DNA of 64,000 nt from JAISGQ01 sp045604945 (GCA_045604945.1 JAZUPA010000076.1:15234-79233); one strand, 5' to 3'; counted from the first letter of the stretch, positions 1 through 7,894 are shown. Notes: generated by a model not told the origin, from the sequence alone. Numbers and translations: made by a program.

Positions 1-60
1 ACAAAATACACCTTTATCCAGGGCATGAGGTGATTGTTTTATAAGATTTGGTTTTTGCTA

Positions 61-89
61 TTGCTTTACGCGAATGAATTTGCTATAAT
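61..89 (+). promoter_or_regulatory. Probable sigma-A promoter of yajC
   Basis: TTGCTT (61-66), a 17-bp spacer and a perfect TATAAT (84-89) lie 33 bp before the yajC start. A strong ribosome-binding site (GGAGGT, 110-115) follows. The bases before 61 show no recognisable gene end. Confidence 0.6.
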
Positions 90-121
90 CATCAAAGTAC
101 AAAATATTTGGAGGTACATCA

Positions 122-574
122 ATGACTAACAAACTTCTTTCCGCTATCAACAGTGCAGCACTTATTCTTGAGGACGCAGCAGCAACAGCCGGCGATGCAG
201 CAGCAAACGGCGCAGAGGGTACTGCTCCTGTTAATGCCTGTGAGTCCATGGCTCCCATGCTTATCATCTATGCTCTGCTTTTCGGTCTTCTCTATCTCTT
301 TATGATCCGTCCCCAGCAGAAGAAGCGCAAGGCTGAGGAAGAAATGAAGAAGAACATCGAGGTCGGCGACGACATCACCACTATCGGCGGTATCTGCGGC
401 CGTGTAGTCAGCATCAAGGATGACGATTCCATCATCATCGAGACCGGCGCTGAGAAGAACAAGATCAAGTTCATGCGTTGGGCTATCCTTCAGAACAACA
501 CCATCAAAGAGGCTGCTCAGACTGACGACGCTGCAACCAAGAAGAAGGGTCTCTTCAGCTTCCTTAAGAAGTAA
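122..574 (+). CDS. yajC: Preprotein translocase subunit YajC
   Basis: Small membrane protein of 150 aa, the accessory subunit that associates with SecDF in the Sec translocase. An Ala-rich N-terminal stretch (about residues 15-45) is followed by one membrane helix (about 48-64, MLIIYALLFGLLYLFMIRP). The conserved segment after it has PQQKKRKAEEE, then EVGDDITTIGGICGRV, the family hallmark. The N-terminal extension is longer than usual (typical YajC is about 90-110 aa). The start has GGAGGT 6 bases upstream. It ends just before a long hairpin. No secD/secF is in the window. Confidence 0.92.
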   Translation: MTNKLLSAINSAALILEDAAATAGDAAANGAEGTAPVNACESMAPMLIIYALLFGLLYLFMIRPQQKKRKAEEEMKKNIEVGDDITTIGGICGRVVSIKDDDSIIIETGAEKNKIKFMRWAILQNNTIKEAAQTDDAATKKKGLFSFLKK

Positions 575-591
575 TTTTATTTATCCTATCA

Positions 592-661
592 TAAACCCCC
601 TGTAAAAAGAATAGTATTAACCAATTAAAAGGTTGGTACCATTCTTTTTGCAGGGGGTTAT
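592..661 (+). terminator. Long hairpin after yajC carrying the next gene's RBS
   Basis: An inverted repeat with about 19 contiguous pairs (594-612 with 641-659, one G-U) and an extra upper stem (617-622 with 631-636). Its 3' arm contains GGGGGT (653-658), which is also the Shine-Dalgarno site of the ORF at 665. The T-run after it is weak, so it may be a poor terminator, an RBS-sequestering hairpin, or both. Confidence 0.7.
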
Positions 662-664
662 TTT

Positions 665-1078
665 ATGTCTTCCAACAGATTTTCAAGAGAAAGAAAAATT
701 ACCTGTGTGCGTCCTGTTGCGCTGGGAGTAGCTGTATCGATAGGGGTTATACTTATTATCATCTGTCTGACCTCTGCACTTTTTTCGCTGCTTGAATGCA
801 TAATAAATGTTGCGGTTGTTCCGGTTACTTTTCTCGCGCTGATACTGGGATGTTTTATCGGTGGGTATTTCTGCGCGCAGAAGATAGGGAAAAGGGGGCT
901 TATCTGCGGTGCGGTAATCGGAGCTGCGGTGTCTCTGATAATTTTTATTGCGGGCTGTTTTGCATCGGATTTTGCGATAGGGGAGTCTGCGATTCTAAAA
1001 TTCGCTCTGATGATTTTATCAGGATGTTGTGGAGGGTATCTTGGCGGCAATGGCAGATATGGTAGAAAAATCAGATAG
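665..1078 (+). CDS. Small integral membrane protein, TIGR04086-like
   Basis: 137 aa with four predicted membrane helices (about 20-45, 48-68, 73-95 and 100-130), rich in Gly and Cys. Size, topology and position directly after yajC match the TIGR04086 family of Clostridia, whose function is unknown. The start is fixed by GGGGGT six bases upstream, which lies inside the 3' arm of the preceding hairpin. No catalytic motif is seen. The family call comes from topology and context, not a search. Confidence 0.7.
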   Translation: MSSNRFSRERKITCVRPVALGVAVSIGVILIIICLTSALFSLLECIINVAVVPVTFLALILGCFIGGYFCAQKIGKRGLICGAVIGAAVSLIIFIAGCFASDFAIGESAILKFALMILSGCCGGYLGGNGRYGRKIR

Positions 1079-1097
1079 TTTAGATATGTAAACAATC

Positions 1098-1143
1098 ATC
1101 CCGTTTGACGAAATTTGGTTTTCCAAACACAGTCGGGCGGGAT
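1098..1143 (+). terminator. Possible terminator after the TIGR04086-like gene
   Basis: ATCCCG (1098-1103) pairs with CGGGAT (1138-1143). An inner TTTGG-TTTTCC-AAA hairpin and a further GAC/GTC pairing lie within. A short T-run (AAACTTTT) follows. The structure is moderate. Confidence 0.4.
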
Positions 1144-1171
1144 AAACTTTTAGGCTTTACATAAATTTTTG

Positions 1172-1200
1172 TTGACATAATAGTTAATGTGTATTAAAAT
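1172..1200 (+). promoter_or_regulatory. Strong sigma-A promoter in the intergenic region before proC
   Basis: TTGACA (1172-1177), 17 bp, TAAAAT (1195-1200). It lies about 200 bp before proC, so the transcript starts with a leader or a separate small RNA. Confidence 0.7.
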
Positions 1201-1206
1201 ACATTT

Positions 1207-1312
1207 GAAGCGAATGAAGACTTAACAAAACGCAAGTTTCACAATACAGAGCGTAATAACCCTCGAAAAACCCCATGGTTACGCGCTTTTTTGAATTGCA
1301 TGGGTTTTTATG
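1207..1312 (+). ncRNA. Candidate small RNA or proC leader with interleaved hairpins
   Basis: Downstream of a near-consensus promoter is about 105 nt with no ORF. A small hairpin (ACTT/AAGT near 1220-1237) is followed by two interleaved pairings. The first is GCGTAA-CC (from 1251) with GGTTACGC (1277-1284), followed by TTTTTT and so a good intrinsic terminator. The second is AAAAACCCCATG (1266-1277) with CATGGGTTTTT (1299-1309). The right arm of the second lies beyond the first, so they could form a pseudoknot or be alternatives. No Rfam family was recognised. proC follows 90 bp later. Confidence 0.45.
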
Positions 1313-1403
1313 CACTAGATATAGTTGTTATTTGCGTTTGTTTGTACATTAACTTGTAGTTATTATTATGTTTACAGAATTTCAGTCAATTAAGGGTGAT
1401 ATA

Positions 1404-2207
1404 ATGAGGCTTGGTTTTATAGGATTCGGTAATATGGCATCGGCTATTGCGTCCGGTGTTATCAGAGCAGGTGTTGTATCTGACAGCGATATTTATGCTT
1501 ATGATGTGATAGATGTCAAGATCGACGAGTTCAGAGAGAGCAATGATATCAATAAATGCTCCTGTATTGCAGAGCTTGTAGGATTCTGTGATATGGTTGT
1601 TCTTTCGGTCAAGCCCAATAATTATAATGATGTCCTCTCTGAAATTGCAAAGACCGATATCAGCGGTGTTACATTTGTCTCTATCGCAGCAGGTATTTCC
1701 ACCGACAGAATAAAGTCTGTAATAGGTAAGGAAGCCATGGTTGTCCGCGTTATGCCCAACACTCCGATTCTCCTGGGCTGCGGTGCTGCTGCTGCTTGCA
1801 GATGCTCAAATACAGGAGATGAGGAATTCAGAGCTGCCTGCTCACTCTTTGAATGCAGCGGCGAGCTTGTGGTGCTTGATGAATCAAAGATGAACGAAGT
1901 AATCGCTGTCAGCGGTTCTTCTCCTGCATTTCTCTTCCTTTTTGCAAAGGCTGTGTGTGAGTATGCTGAGTCGGTCGGAATAAGTTTTGATTCTGCAAAG
2001 CTTCTTTTTGCACAGACTATGGCAGGCAGTGCAAAGATGATCTTAAATTCCGGCGATGACCTGCAGACCCTCATGGACAAGGTCACCTCAAAGGGAGGTA
2101 CCACAGCAAAGGCTCTTGAGCATTTCTACGCATCAGGCTTTGAGGATATTATCAAAGGCGCAATGCAGGCTTGTACTGACAGAGCCAATGAGCTTGGCAA
2201 AGAATAA
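1404..2207 (+). CDS. proC: Pyrroline-5-carboxylate reductase
   Basis: Cytosolic enzyme that reduces 1-pyrroline-5-carboxylate to L-proline with NAD(P)H, the last step of proline synthesis. It has 267 aa, the usual length. The Rossmann motif GFIGFGNMASAI is at residues 4-15. VVRVMPNTP (about 110) and the C-terminal signature with VTSKGGTT (about 230) are typical. An in-frame ATG at 1368 exists, but AAGGGTG lies six bases before the ATG at 1404, and that start gives the standard N-terminus. The region upstream carries a promoter and a structured RNA. proA/proB are not in the window. Confidence 0.93.
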   Translation: MRLGFIGFGNMASAIASGVIRAGVVSDSDIYAYDVIDVKIDEFRESNDINKCSCIAELVGFCDMVVLSVKPNNYNDVLSEIAKTDISGVTFVSIAAGISTDRIKSVIGKEAMVVRVMPNTPILLGCGAAAACRCSNTGDEEFRAACSLFECSGELVVLDESKMNEVIAVSGSSPAFLFLFAKAVCEYAESVGISFDSAKLLFAQTMAGSAKMILNSGDDLQTLMDKVTSKGGTTAKALEHFYASGFEDIIKGAMQACTDRANELGKE

Positions 2208-2251
2208 AATTTCCTGATTCTTCATAACATATCTGTGAAAGCAGGTGTGTT

Positions 2252-2821
2252 ATGAAAAGTATAAATAATAAAAGACGTTACGGTATCTGGATTTTTGTTT
2301 TTGCGTTTTTGTTTTCTGTCGGCTTTGCTGCAGGTGGTTTTGTTCAGAAAAGTGACAGAATCAGCGGGACTATAGCGACTTATACGTTTAACCTTGTCGA
2401 TTCAAGGCTCAGTCATGAAGCCCTTGCGATTTTTACAGATTCAGTTCTGCCGTATTTTGTGATTCTTGTTGTAATCTGTTTTTTTGCAGTGACGAGGGCA
2501 GGTCTGCTTCTTAACAGCTGCATTGTTCTGTGTCTTGGTCTTGGCGACGGCGCGCTTGTTTCTGCCATTGCCTGCGATTCAGGGTTCAGTGGAATGGGAT
2601 TTTCCCTTATTGTGCTGCTGCCTGGTATGATAGCCTCAGGCTGCGCAATCATTATGCTTGCAGCCCGTCTGACGGAGCTGTCTTCAGATGGCGACAGACG
2701 TCTCTGGTTTTGCCGCAAACAGGGATTGGCATCTCTGTTTATATACATTTTCGTTATTATTTTTTCAGGTGGACTGGATGTAACCTTTTCAGTGATTTAT
2801 AAGGCGGTTGCTCCTGTCTGA
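2252..2821 (+). CDS. Probable stage II sporulation protein M-like membrane protein
   Basis: 189 aa with about five hydrophobic segments (near 10-30, 62-80, 82-108, 110-135 and 158-180) and no enzymatic motif. Size, topology and position immediately before xerD resemble SpoIIM, which works in the DMP peptidoglycan-remodelling complex that drives engulfment. spoIIM and xerD are neighbours in several endospore formers. Sequence identity by eye is weak, so this is a context-supported inference. AGGTG lies six bases before the start; xerD starts 18 bp after the stop. Confidence 0.5.
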   Translation: MKSINNKRRYGIWIFVFAFLFSVGFAAGGFVQKSDRISGTIATYTFNLVDSRLSHEALAIFTDSVLPYFVILVVICFFAVTRAGLLLNSCIVLCLGLGDGALVSAIACDSGFSGMGFSLIVLLPGMIASGCAIIMLAARLTELSSDGDRRLWFCRKQGLASLFIYIFVIIFSGGLDVTFSVIYKAVAPV

Positions 2822-2839
2822 AAACGGAGGTTTAAAATT

Positions 2840-3748
2840 ATGGGAAGTACGATATTGAATAGTTTCAAGACTTATCTTGTGGAAAAGAAGGCTGTTGCTG
2901 ACAATACTCTGGAATCCTATTCGAGAGATGTGTCCAGATACCTTGAATACCTTGAGCAGGAGGGCGTTGAGCTGACTGCTGCTGATACTGCGGTTGTTGA
3001 GGGCTTTGTTGAAGAGCTTAAGAATGCGAATAAATCCGCTGCCACCATCACAAGAACAGTTGCTTCCATAAGGGCTCTGTATCAATATCTTATTATGATC
3101 GGCGCTGTTGAAACAAATCCTGCAAAGAATATAAAGCTTGAAAAGACAGAGAAAAAGCTGCCTGAAATTCTCAATGACAAGGAAATTAGACTTCTTCTGT
3201 CAATGCCCAATTCCGAAGAGCCCAAGGGCGCTCGTGACAAGGCAATGCTTGAGGTTCTTTACGCCACAGGAATCAGGGTTTCTGAGCTTATCAATCTTGA
3301 TGTCAATGACGTTAAATGCTCAAAGGGTGAGAGAGGCGAGATCATCTGCCGCGGCGGAAAGACCATGAGAACTGTTCCCATGCATCCTGCTGCAGTTGCT
3401 GCCATGAGCCACTATCTTACAAATATCCGTCCCATGCTGGCTACAGATACCAGCGCTGATGCACTCTTTATCAATTTAAACGGGCAAAGACTCACAAGAC
3501 AGGGCTTCTGGAAAATCGTTAAGAACTACGCCGAGGAAGCAAAAATCGACAAGGAAATAACTCCTCACACACTGAGACATTCCTTTGCAATGCATCTTTA
3601 TCAGAACGGCGCATCCCTTCACGACCTGCAGAAGATGCTGGGTCATGCTGATATCTCATCTACACAGCTATATGCAAACATCGTAAAGAAGAATAGTTTT
3701 TCCGATGTTTATGACAGATGCCACCCCTTTGCAAACAGAGTTCAGTAA
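2840..3748 (+). CDS. xerD: Site-specific tyrosine recombinase XerD
   Basis: 302 aa, standard length. An N-terminal SAM-like core-binding domain (about 1-90) precedes a C-terminal catalytic domain. The pentad is complete: Arg in ATGIRVSELINL, Lys in RGGKTMRTVPMHP, His/Arg in PHTLRHSFAMHL, His in KMLGHADIS and nucleophile Tyr in STQLYANI. XerD resolves chromosome dimers at dif with XerC. It lies 18 bp after the SpoIIM-like gene with GGAGGT before the start, so the two are probably co-transcribed. A terminator follows. A second recombinase gene is at 28993. Confidence 0.9.
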   Translation: MGSTILNSFKTYLVEKKAVADNTLESYSRDVSRYLEYLEQEGVELTAADTAVVEGFVEELKNANKSAATITRTVASIRALYQYLIMIGAVETNPAKNIKLEKTEKKLPEILNDKEIRLLLSMPNSEEPKGARDKAMLEVLYATGIRVSELINLDVNDVKCSKGERGEIICRGGKTMRTVPMHPAAVAAMSHYLTNIRPMLATDTSADALFINLNGQRLTRQGFWKIVKNYAEEAKIDKEITPHTLRHSFAMHLYQNGASLHDLQKMLGHADISSTQLYANIVKKNSFSDVYDRCHPFANRVQ

Positions 3749-3760
3749 TTACATAATATG

Positions 3761-3793
3761 AAAGCAGCGATTTTTATCGCTGCTTTTTCTTTT
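3761..3793 (+). terminator. Intrinsic terminator after xerD
   Basis: AAAGCAGCGAT pairs with ATCGCTGCTTT around a short T loop, followed by TTTCTTTT. Confidence 0.85.
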
Positions 3794-3862
3794 GTACGCT
3801 GAATTTAATAGCTTCGCTGCGGCAATAATCATAGTGTAAAATATGACGGGGAGCTGCAGCAG

Positions 3863-4633
3863 ATGCAATATTACAAGGTAGAAGTTTGCGGTGTGAACAC
3901 GGGTAAGCTCAGTCTTCTGACGGAAGCACAGAAGAATGAGCTGCTGAGGAAAAGTGCGGCAGGGGACATGAGCGCAAGGGATGCTCTTGTAAACGGAAAT
4001 CTCAGGCTGGTGCTGAGTGTGGTTCAGAGATTTACAAACCGAGGAGAAAACCTTGATGACCTCTTTCAGGTCGGCTGTATCGGACTTATAAAGGCAATCG
4101 ATAATTTTGACCTGTCCCAGCAGGTGCGCTTTTCTACCTACGCAGTGCCGATGATAATCGGAGAAATCCGACGATATTTAAGGGACAACAACTCTGTAAG
4201 AGTAAGCCGCTCGCTGCGGGATACCGCGTATAAGGCGATGCAGGCCAAGGAGAGGCTTACGCTGAAGCTCGACAGGGAGCCGACGATAGAGGAGATTTCC
4301 GTCGAGCTTGAAATGCCCAGAGAAAGCGTTGTAATGGCTCTGGAAGCGATTGTAGAGCCTGTTTCCCTCTATGAATCTGTTTATTCTGACGGCGCAGATT
4401 CGGTATCAATAATCGACCAGATAGGAGACAACAATGACGAAGGCAACTGGCTTTCGGAAATATCCATCAGGGAATCGATAAAAAATCTTGGAGACAGAGA
4501 AAAAAACATCCTGTCTCTGCGATTTCTGCAGGGGAAAACCCAGATGGAAGTGGCAAAGGAAATCGGCATATCGCAGGCTCAGGTCAGCAGGCTTGAGAAA
4601 AGTGCGCTGAAGGCAATAAAAGAGAAGATATAG
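3863..4633 (+). CDS. sigG: RNA polymerase sporulation sigma factor SigG
   Basis: 256-aa sigma-70 family factor that directs late forespore transcription. The N-terminal signature KVEVCGVNTGKL (residues 5-16) is typical of SigG rather than SigF. Region 2 has RFTNRGENLDDLFQVGCIGL (about 52-71) and FSTYAVPMIIGEIRRYLRDN. Region 4 contains the helix-turn-helix KTQMEVAKEIGISQAQVSRL (about 228-247). GGGGAG lies about 10 bases before the ATG. In Bacillus, sigG follows spoIIGA-sigE; here it stands alone between a terminator and a surface-protein gene. A weak GC hairpin (4638-4653) follows the stop. Confidence 0.93.
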   Translation: MQYYKVEVCGVNTGKLSLLTEAQKNELLRKSAAGDMSARDALVNGNLRLVLSVVQRFTNRGENLDDLFQVGCIGLIKAIDNFDLSQQVRFSTYAVPMIIGEIRRYLRDNNSVRVSRSLRDTAYKAMQAKERLTLKLDREPTIEEISVELEMPRESVVMALEAIVEPVSLYESVYSDGADSVSIIDQIGDNNDEGNWLSEISIRESIKNLGDREKNILSLRFLQGKTQMEVAKEIGISQAQVSRLEKSALKAIKEKI

Positions 4634-4681
4634 AGAAAGCCCCCTGTGGGGCTAATTACATAAAAAGTTAACAGATAAATA

Positions 4682-4710
4682 TTGAAGTTGCAGACTGAGT
4701 GTGATAAAAT
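4682..4710 (+). promoter_or_regulatory. Promoter of the surface-protein gene
   Basis: TTGAAG (4682-4687), 17 bp, TAAAAT (4705-4710), 43 bp before the start at 4753. Confidence 0.6.
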
Positions 4711-4752
4711 GCAGTTAAGTTTATGCTGATTTTATACATTTGGGGGCTTAAT

Positions 4753-6237
4753 ATGTTATTTGGAAACAAACGTTTTATTGCCTTTATTATGAGTGTGATA
4801 TTGTTGTTTTCCCTGCAGATTGGCTCTGCTTCTGCAGTTCTGGCTTCTGAAGATACTTCTGAATCATCGGAGACCACATCGACAACTTCAACAACCTCGA
4901 CAACTTCAACAACCAGCACTACGGCAACAACAACGTCAACTACTTCAACAACCTCGACAACCTCCACCACTGCACAAAGCAACGGCGTTGAGGTAAAGCA
5001 GGTATTCTGTTACGGCTCGAATAACAAGCTTTATAATCAGGTGATAAAGTTTGGCGAGATTTCTGATGCCTATACTGCAAATGTCTCAATTCCCCTGTGG
5101 ATGAAGAGCCTGGAGATAAACATCAAGAGTGTCAGCGGAGCTACAGTTACCTGTGACGGTGTTGAGTTTGAAGCTGACGGCAGCCTGTACACTGCAACTC
5201 TTGAGTTTGAAGCTTCAAACAAATATAAATCCACGACCTACAAAATCAAAATCAAAAAGGGTGATAAGGAAAGCATCCTTGTTTTCAATCTTGTTCAGAC
5301 TGTCTTTGAAACGAAGCTTGAATCGGTTTCGGTTGATTCAGTTGCTGCAGAAGGCAACAACGAAAGCGGTTATACATATGTACTGCCTGAGGGTACAACC
5401 TCCTGCAGAATCAAACTGAAGACACGCAGCGAGGAAAAGGTCACCATGGGTAAGCGCGGCGAAACTGCAGAAACCCTGGAGCTTACTTCCGACAAGATAT
5501 TCCTCGAGAAGGTATCCCTTGAAGATGGCGAAAATATATTTGACATTACAGTTTCGGCACCCGGCACTACTATCAGCACAACGCTGATAATCACTGTCGG
5601 AGAGCCTGTCGTTTCCTCTGATGTTGAATCTCAGCCCCCTGTTGAAGAAGAGGATGACGAGATTTCCGACAGCGATAACATAGCGGGATATATTCCTCAG
5701 GAGCCTGTAAGCAGTGTTCCCGAAGCTGTTTCATCCATCGTCAATAACAATAAAGGTTCAGGCTCAGATAACGAAGGTACATCACCTCTTATCTGGATAC
5801 TTATAGGTGTTGTAATTGCTATTGTGATCGGCGCCTGCATATTCATGATTGCAAGCATGGGCGGCAGCAAGAAGAGTTCATCCGGCGGCAGCCGCGGATA
5901 TGGCGGCGCACCCTACAGAAATCCCCCGCCTCCGCCTCCCGCAAGACGCCGCGACCTCGGCAGATTTGTGGAAGATGATTACGGCTACGATGATTACTAC
6001 GGCAATCAACCCGATGATGGCTATTTTGAAGAAGAAGGCTATTATGAGGATGAGGGCTACTACGAGGACGAGGGCTACTATCAGGACGGCAACTACTACG
6101 ATGATTACAGCCGTCAGGGACAGCGTGATGCCCGCCAGCCCCAGCGCTATGACAGACAGCCTCCCAGACAGCAGTATCAGAGTCAGAGACGCGGAAACAG
6201 AAGCGACTTTGACGATTTCTACGATGATTACTATTGA
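4753..6237 (+). CDS. Membrane-anchored surface protein with Thr-rich linker, cadherin-like domains and Tyr/Asp-rich tail
   Basis: 494 aa, function not recognised. GGGGG (4742-4746) fixes the ATG at 4753 rather than an upstream in-frame ATG at 4723. Order: signal peptide (about 1-30), a Thr/Ser linker of TTS units (41-73), and two beta-rich segments (about 85-165 and 175-275) resembling cadherin-like beta-sandwich repeats. An acidic linker, one membrane helix (about 345-368, LIWILIGVVIAIVIGACIF) and a tail of over 100 residues follow. The tail has a Gly/Ser patch, a PPPPPP run, three EGYY units, then Gln/Arg-rich and Asp/Tyr-rich ends. The topology puts the sandwich outside and the Tyr-rich tail in the cytoplasm. 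Confidence 0.8.
   Translation: MLFGNKRFIAFIMSVILLFSLQIGSASAVLASEDTSESSETTSTTSTTSTTSTTSTTATTTSTTSTTSTTSTTAQSNGVEVKQVFCYGSNNKLYNQVIKFGEISDAYTANVSIPLWMKSLEINIKSVSGATVTCDGVEFEADGSLYTATLEFEASNKYKSTTYKIKIKKGDKESILVFNLVQTVFETKLESVSVDSVAAEGNNESGYTYVLPEGTTSCRIKLKTRSEEKVTMGKRGETAETLELTSDKIFLEKVSLEDGENIFDITVSAPGTTISTTLIITVGEPVVSSDVESQPPVEEEDDEISDSDNIAGYIPQEPVSSVPEAVSSIVNNNKGSGSDNEGTSPLIWILIGVVIAIVIGACIFMIASMGGSKKSSSGGSRGYGGAPYRNPPPPPPARRRDLGRFVEDDYGYDDYYGNQPDDGYFEEEGYYEDEGYYEDEGYYQDGNYYDDYSRQGQRDARQPQRYDRQPPRQQYQSQRRGNRSDFDDFYDDYY
4873..4971 (+). repeat. Low-complexity TTS-codon repeat
   Basis: Thirty-three codons that are almost all Thr or Ser in TTS units (ACA/ACT/ACC with TCA/TCG/AGC) encode the linker of the surface protein. 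Repeat slippage could change the linker length. Confidence 0.9.
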
Positions 6238-6245
6238 TTTATTTA

Positions 6246-6274
6246 TTGACAAAGCCTGCGCTTTGTGATTAAAT
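6246..6274 (+). promoter_or_regulatory. Promoter of the tyrS T-box transcript
   Basis: TTGACA (6246-6251), 17 bp, TTAAAT (6269-6274), immediately before the T-box leader. Confidence 0.7.
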
Positions 6275-6284
6275 ACAACTAATA

Positions 6285-6540
6285 ACTGTGAAGGGAAGAA
6301 GTACCCTGCACTTCATTCTTCAGAGAGCTGACGGTCGGTGCAAGTCAGCGGATGAGGCAGAGGAAATACATCCCGGAGTTGGGCTTCTGAAATTAACAGT
6401 AGGGAGCTTCGTGTGCGCACGTTACAGCGCAGAGTGATGCATGTCACTCGCTAAGGCCGATTGCCGTGAGGTATCGGTAAACTGAGGTGGTAACGCGTAA
6501 TTTTACGCCCTCTGCATATTAAATGCGGAGGGCGTTTTAT
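6285..6540 (+). promoter_or_regulatory. T-box leader of tyrS (Tyr, UAC specifier)
   Basis: Leader that senses uncharged tRNA-Tyr. Stem I base GGGA pairs with TCCC. The specifier-loop 5' side has AGTA and the 3' side has GAAA-TAC-A, giving specifier UAC at 6367-6369. The distal AGAGAG bulge region and its GGTGCAA partner are present. The T-box sequence GAGGTGGTAACGCG (6484-6497) is followed by the terminator ACGCCCTCTGCAT / ATGCGGAGGGCGT with TTTTAT (6505-6540). These features fill the 336-bp gap before tyrS. Confidence 0.95.
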
Positions 6541-6574
6541 ATTCCTCCGTAAAACCGAAAGGAGAAAGAAAACA

Positions 6575-7801
6575 ATGGGAGTTTACGACGAACTCAAAGC
6601 AAGAGGTCTGATTGCTCAGACAACCCACGAAGACAAAATCCGCGATCTTCTCAACAACGAAAAGGTAACCTTCTACATCGGATTTGACCCCACAGCAGAC
6701 AGCCTTCATGTAGGCCATCTTCTGCAGATGATAATCATGAGCCACATGCAGAAGGCAGGTCACAGACCTATCGCTGTTATCGGCGGCGGTACAGCAATGG
6801 TTGGTGACCCTTCAGGTCGTTCCGATATGCGCTCCATGATGACCAAGGAAACCATCGCTCACAACGGCAGATGCTTTGTTTCCCAGATGGAGAATGTTGT
6901 CGATTTCGGTGAAGGCAAGGCAATGATGCTCAACAACGGCGACTGGCTCTATGACCTTAACTACATCGATTTCCTCCGTGAAATAGGTGTACACTTCTCT
7001 GTCAACAGAATGCTCACCGCTGAGTGCTTCAAGACAAGACTTGAAAAGGGTCTGTCCTTTATCGAATTCAACTACATGCTGATGCAGAGCTACGATTTCC
7101 TTTGCCTTAATCAGAAGTACGGCTGCGTACTTGAGCTTGGCGGCGATGACCAGTGGTCCAATATCCTTGGCGGCATCGAGCTTGTAAGACGTGTTGAGGG
7201 CAAGGAAGCATATGGTATGACCTTCCAGCTTCTGACCACCAGCGACGGCAAAAAGATGGGCAAGACCATGGGCGGTGCTGTATGGCTCGACCCGAAGAAG
7301 ACTTCTCCCTACGATTTCTACCAGTACTGGAGAAACACCGAGGATGCAAGCGTTATCAAGTGTCTGAAGTTCCTTACCTTCCTGCCTCTTGAAGAGATTG
7401 AGAAGATGGAGAGTTGGACTGATAACAAGCTCAACGATGCAAAGGAAATCCTTGCTTACGAGGTTACCAAGATCGTTCACGGTGAGGAAGAGGCTGAAAA
7501 GGCAAGAGCTGCAGCAAGAGCAATCTTCGGCGGCACAGGCGATGTTGAGAACATGCCTGCAACTGCTGTTGCTGACAGTGAATTTGTTGACGGCGCAATC
7601 GAAGTAACTCAGCTTATGGTACTCTGCGCCCTTGCAAAATCCAAGGGCGAAGCAAGAAGACTTGTTGAGCAGGGCGGCGTTATGATCGACGGCGAAAAGG
7701 TTGCTGATGTAAAGGCGACTGTTTCCAAGGATGCCTTCGAAAAGGGACATGTAGTTATCAAGAAGGGCAAGAAGGTCTTCCATAAGGCTACATTAAATTA
7801 A
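6575..7801 (+). CDS. tyrS: Tyrosyl-tRNA synthetase
   Basis: Class I synthetase of 408 aa that charges tRNA-Tyr. The HIGH-type motif is HVGH within ADSLHVGHLLQM (about 45-56). The KMSKS-equivalent is KKMGKTMGG (about 228). The C-terminal S4 RNA-binding domain has SKGEARRLVEQGG (about 353). AAAGGAGAAAG lies before the ATG. Controlled by the T-box just upstream and followed by a terminator, so apparently monocistronic. Confidence 0.96.
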   Translation: MGVYDELKARGLIAQTTHEDKIRDLLNNEKVTFYIGFDPTADSLHVGHLLQMIIMSHMQKAGHRPIAVIGGGTAMVGDPSGRSDMRSMMTKETIAHNGRCFVSQMENVVDFGEGKAMMLNNGDWLYDLNYIDFLREIGVHFSVNRMLTAECFKTRLEKGLSFIEFNYMLMQSYDFLCLNQKYGCVLELGGDDQWSNILGGIELVRRVEGKEAYGMTFQLLTTSDGKKMGKTMGGAVWLDPKKTSPYDFYQYWRNTEDASVIKCLKFLTFLPLEEIEKMESWTDNKLNDAKEILAYEVTKIVHGEEEAEKARAAARAIFGGTGDVENMPATAVADSEFVDGAIEVTQLMVLCALAKSKGEARRLVEQGGVMIDGEKVADVKATVSKDAFEKGHVVIKKGKKVFHKATLN

Positions 7802-7816
7802 CAGTTTCGACACAAT

Positions 7817-7854
7817 AAAAAACGGCTTTATGTCTTTACATGAAGCCGTTTTTT
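7817..7854 (+). terminator. Intrinsic terminator after tyrS
   Basis: AAAAAACGGCTT pairs with AAGCCGTTTTTT around a 14-base loop. The loop carries the -35 box of the next promoter. Confidence 0.85.
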
Positions 7855-7862
7855 AGTATAAT
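7835..7862 (+). promoter_or_regulatory. Promoter of the mreB-like gene, overlapping the tyrS terminator
   Basis: TTTACA (7835-7840), 16 bp, TATAAT (7857-7862). The -35 box is in the terminator loop and the spacer covers its 3' arm. Confidence 0.6.
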
Positions 7863-7894
7863 TATATTTATGTGAAGAAAGGTAGGTGAGTGCA

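Noticed and set aside
1..33. End of an upstream gene (frame ending TGA at 31-33)
   Set aside because: Ten codons are too few to recognise a product or prove coding.
3794..3862. SigF- or SigG-type promoter before sigG
   Set aside because: GCGGCAATAATCATA-like bases are suggestive, but neither hexamer fits well enough to call.
4873..4971. Repeats that could suggest a CRISPR or satellite array
   Set aside because: In-frame Thr/Ser codon repeats within a gene, no spacers and no fixed repeat length beyond codon triplets.
5878..6252. Hydrophobic open frame on the minus strand
   Set aside because: Antisense of Asp/Tyr-rich codons gives Ile/Val-rich sequence automatically; no RBS.
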